From NCBI GenBank assembly GCA_038243605.1, contig JBBSQX010000011.1, positions 1-64,000 on the forward strand: DNA of 64,000 bases. The letters are read 5' to 3'. Positions 62,937 through 64,000 of the stretch are shown here, piece by piece. The stretch comes from Terrimesophilobacter sp038243605. GTDB taxonomy: Bacteria > Actinomycetota > Actinomycetes > Actinomycetales > Microbacteriaceae. The position numbers and the translations under genes are program-made. The notes beneath the pieces are model-generated. The model did no database searches, was not told the DNA's origin, and saw nothing but the letters and a program-made list of their open reading frames with translations. Numbering within the stretch: the stretch's first letter is position 1; every line of letters begins with the position of its first letter.

Positions 62937-64000
62937 ATGCGACGCACACGATGGACCCCAGCAGTAGCACTGCTCACTGTCGTCGTTCTGGCAGGATGCG
63001 GCACAGAGTCGAGCCCTGCACCGAGCGCCCTGCCGCCAGACCCCAACACCTCCTCAACCCCATCGTCTAATGGCGTCACGCCCACCGGCACCCCGCTCAC
63101 ACTTGCCACCGGCCTTCACTCACCGTGGTCGGTCGTACGACTCAGCTCTGGCACCGCGCTCATCAGCGAGCGCGACACAGCAAAGATCATCGAGATTTCG
63201 GCTGACAACATAGTGCGCACAATCGGCACCGTGCCAGGGGTTGACCACGGCGGAGAAGGCGGCCTCCTCGGGCTCGCCATCGTCGAACACGGCGATGCCA
63301 CCACTCTTTTCGCCTACCTCACAACCGCAAGCGATAACCGAATCGTGCGGATGTCGCTTCGCGGTGAACCGGGAAGTTACACCGTGGGGCAGCCGAAGCC
63401 GATCCTCGTCGGGCTCGAGAAGGCGGGCAACCACAACGGTGGGCGCATCGCGATCGGCCCGGACGAGAAGCTCTATGCCACCGTCGGCGATGCAGGCAAC
63501 CCAGACCGCGCACAAGATATGACATCACTCAACGGCAAGATTCTGCGCATGAACCTCGACGGGAGCACGCCAGACGACAACCCGTACCCAGATTCGCTCA
63601 TCTACACTCTCGGCCACCGCAACCCACAAGGAATCGCGTGGGATTCGGACGGCCAACTGTGGGCATCCGAATTCGGACAGAACACGTGGGATGAGTTCAA
63701 CCGCATCATCGCGGGCAAAAACTATGGGTGGCCGATCGTGGAAGGACAAGAGGGCAGGGCGGGATTCGTTGACCCCGTCGTGCAATGGAAGACCGCCGAT
63801 GCGAGCCCGAGCGGTCTCGCCTTTGTTCACGAAACATTCTTCATGGCGGCACTTCGAGGTCAGCGCCTGTGGTCGATTTACACGCAGGACCCGTTGAGTT
63901 CCGAGCCAGATGCCACAGCGTGGTTCTCCGGAGAATACGGGCGACTGCGAGACGCCATCCCCGGCCCCAACAGCACGCTGTGGGTGCTCACCAACAACAC
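62937..64000 (+). CDS. PQQ-type glucose/sorbosone dehydrogenase-like lipoprotein (cut by window edge)
   Basis: At least 354 residues, running off the end. Lipoprotein signal with lipobox VVLAGC (Cys after a hydrophobic stretch), then a Ser/Pro/Thr-rich linker and a six-bladed propeller of the soluble glucose dehydrogenase/Asd family. Signatures are HSPWSVVRLSSGTALISERD, GGEGGLLGLAI, HNGGRIAIGPDEKLYATVGD, LGHRNPQGIAWD, WASEFGQNTWDEFN and GKNYGWPIVEG. Probably an exported oxidoreductase using PQQ or a related cofactor. No PQQ synthesis genes lie in the window. Confidence 0.9.
   Translation, partial: MRRTRWTPAVALLTVVVLAGCGTESSPAPSALPPDPNTSSTPSSNGVTPTGTPLTLATGLHSPWSVVRLSSGTALISERDTAKIIEISADNIVRTIGTVPGVDHGGEGGLLGLAIVEHGDATTLFAYLTTASDNRIVRMSLRGEPGSYTVGQPKPILVGLEKAGNHNGGRIAIGPDEKLYATVGDAGNPDRAQDMTSLNGKILRMNLDGSTPDDNPYPDSLIYTLGHRNPQGIAWDSDGQLWASEFGQNTWDEFNRIIAGKNYGWPIVEGQEGRAGFVDPVVQWKTADASPSGLAFVHETFFMAALRGQRLWSIYTQDPLSSEPDATAWFSGEYGRLRDAIPGPNSTLWVLTNN

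Noticed and set aside
1..64000. Insertion sequences, phage genes, tRNA or rRNA genes
   Set aside because: No transposase, integrase, recombinase, tRNA cloverleaf or rRNA segment was recognised on reading both strands.

Overview
The window looks like a chromosomal segment of an actinobacterium, most likely Microbacteriaceae or a close relative in the Micrococcales. This is inferred from actinobacterial-type rpoB/rpoC, an ESX-like type VII secretion system (T7SS) with mycosins and WXG100 proteins, FHA/PknB-type signalling genes, frequent GTG/TTG starts and moderately high GC. No rRNA, tRNA, CRISPR array, transposase or phage gene was seen.

Layout. (1) 1-3787: the str operon on the minus strand (rpsL, rpsG, fusA, start of tuf), with a recognisable promoter and a long leader. 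(2) 3814-5203: two small membrane-protein genes. (3) 5289-18251: a complete-looking type IV pilus (T4P) operon on the minus strand, transcribed pilB, pilT, pilC, pilA, three minor-pilin-like genes, pilD, pilM, pilN, pilO. A strong hairpin follows the major pilin gene. No secretin is present, as expected for a monoderm. (4) 18398-33674: a tightly overlapping minus-strand block: Ser/Thr kinase, 2045-residue Ig/FN3-type surface protein, MoxR ATPase, DUF58, transglutaminase-like protein, FHA protein, PP2C phosphatase and a tail-anchored protein with eight TVVV-type threonine repeats. Its order matches the bifidobacterial PFNA cluster (pkb2, fn3, aaa-atp, duf58, tgm). (5) 33744-51936: a T7SS locus. 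The minus-strand part holds two WXG100 genes, a small helical protein, two paralogous mycosins, a Gly-rich candidate substrate, EccD, an RDD-FHA protein, EccC and an FHA protein. The plus-strand part holds a second EccD, EccB and a third mycosin. (6) 51987-53018: another DUF5684-FHA gene. (7) 53283-60712: rpoC and rpoB; rpoB carries an apparent single-base frameshift near 60350. (8) 60934-64000: an agmatinase-family gene, a spermidine-synthase-like gene and the start of a lipoprotein sugar dehydrogenase.

Taken together, a block of about 49 kb of envelope machinery sits between rpoC and rpsL, genes that lie only a few kilobases apart in many actinobacteria. The most interesting hypothesis is that the T7SS genes and the PFNA-like kinase/phosphatase/FHA/MoxR module form one functional system. 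In this model the kinase and PP2C phosphatase control threonines in the TVVVDR repeats, FHA proteins read them, and the output is T7SS activity and/or the giant surface protein. This is inference from gene order, overlaps and motifs only. All starts were judged from codon and Shine-Dalgarno (SD) context by eye.
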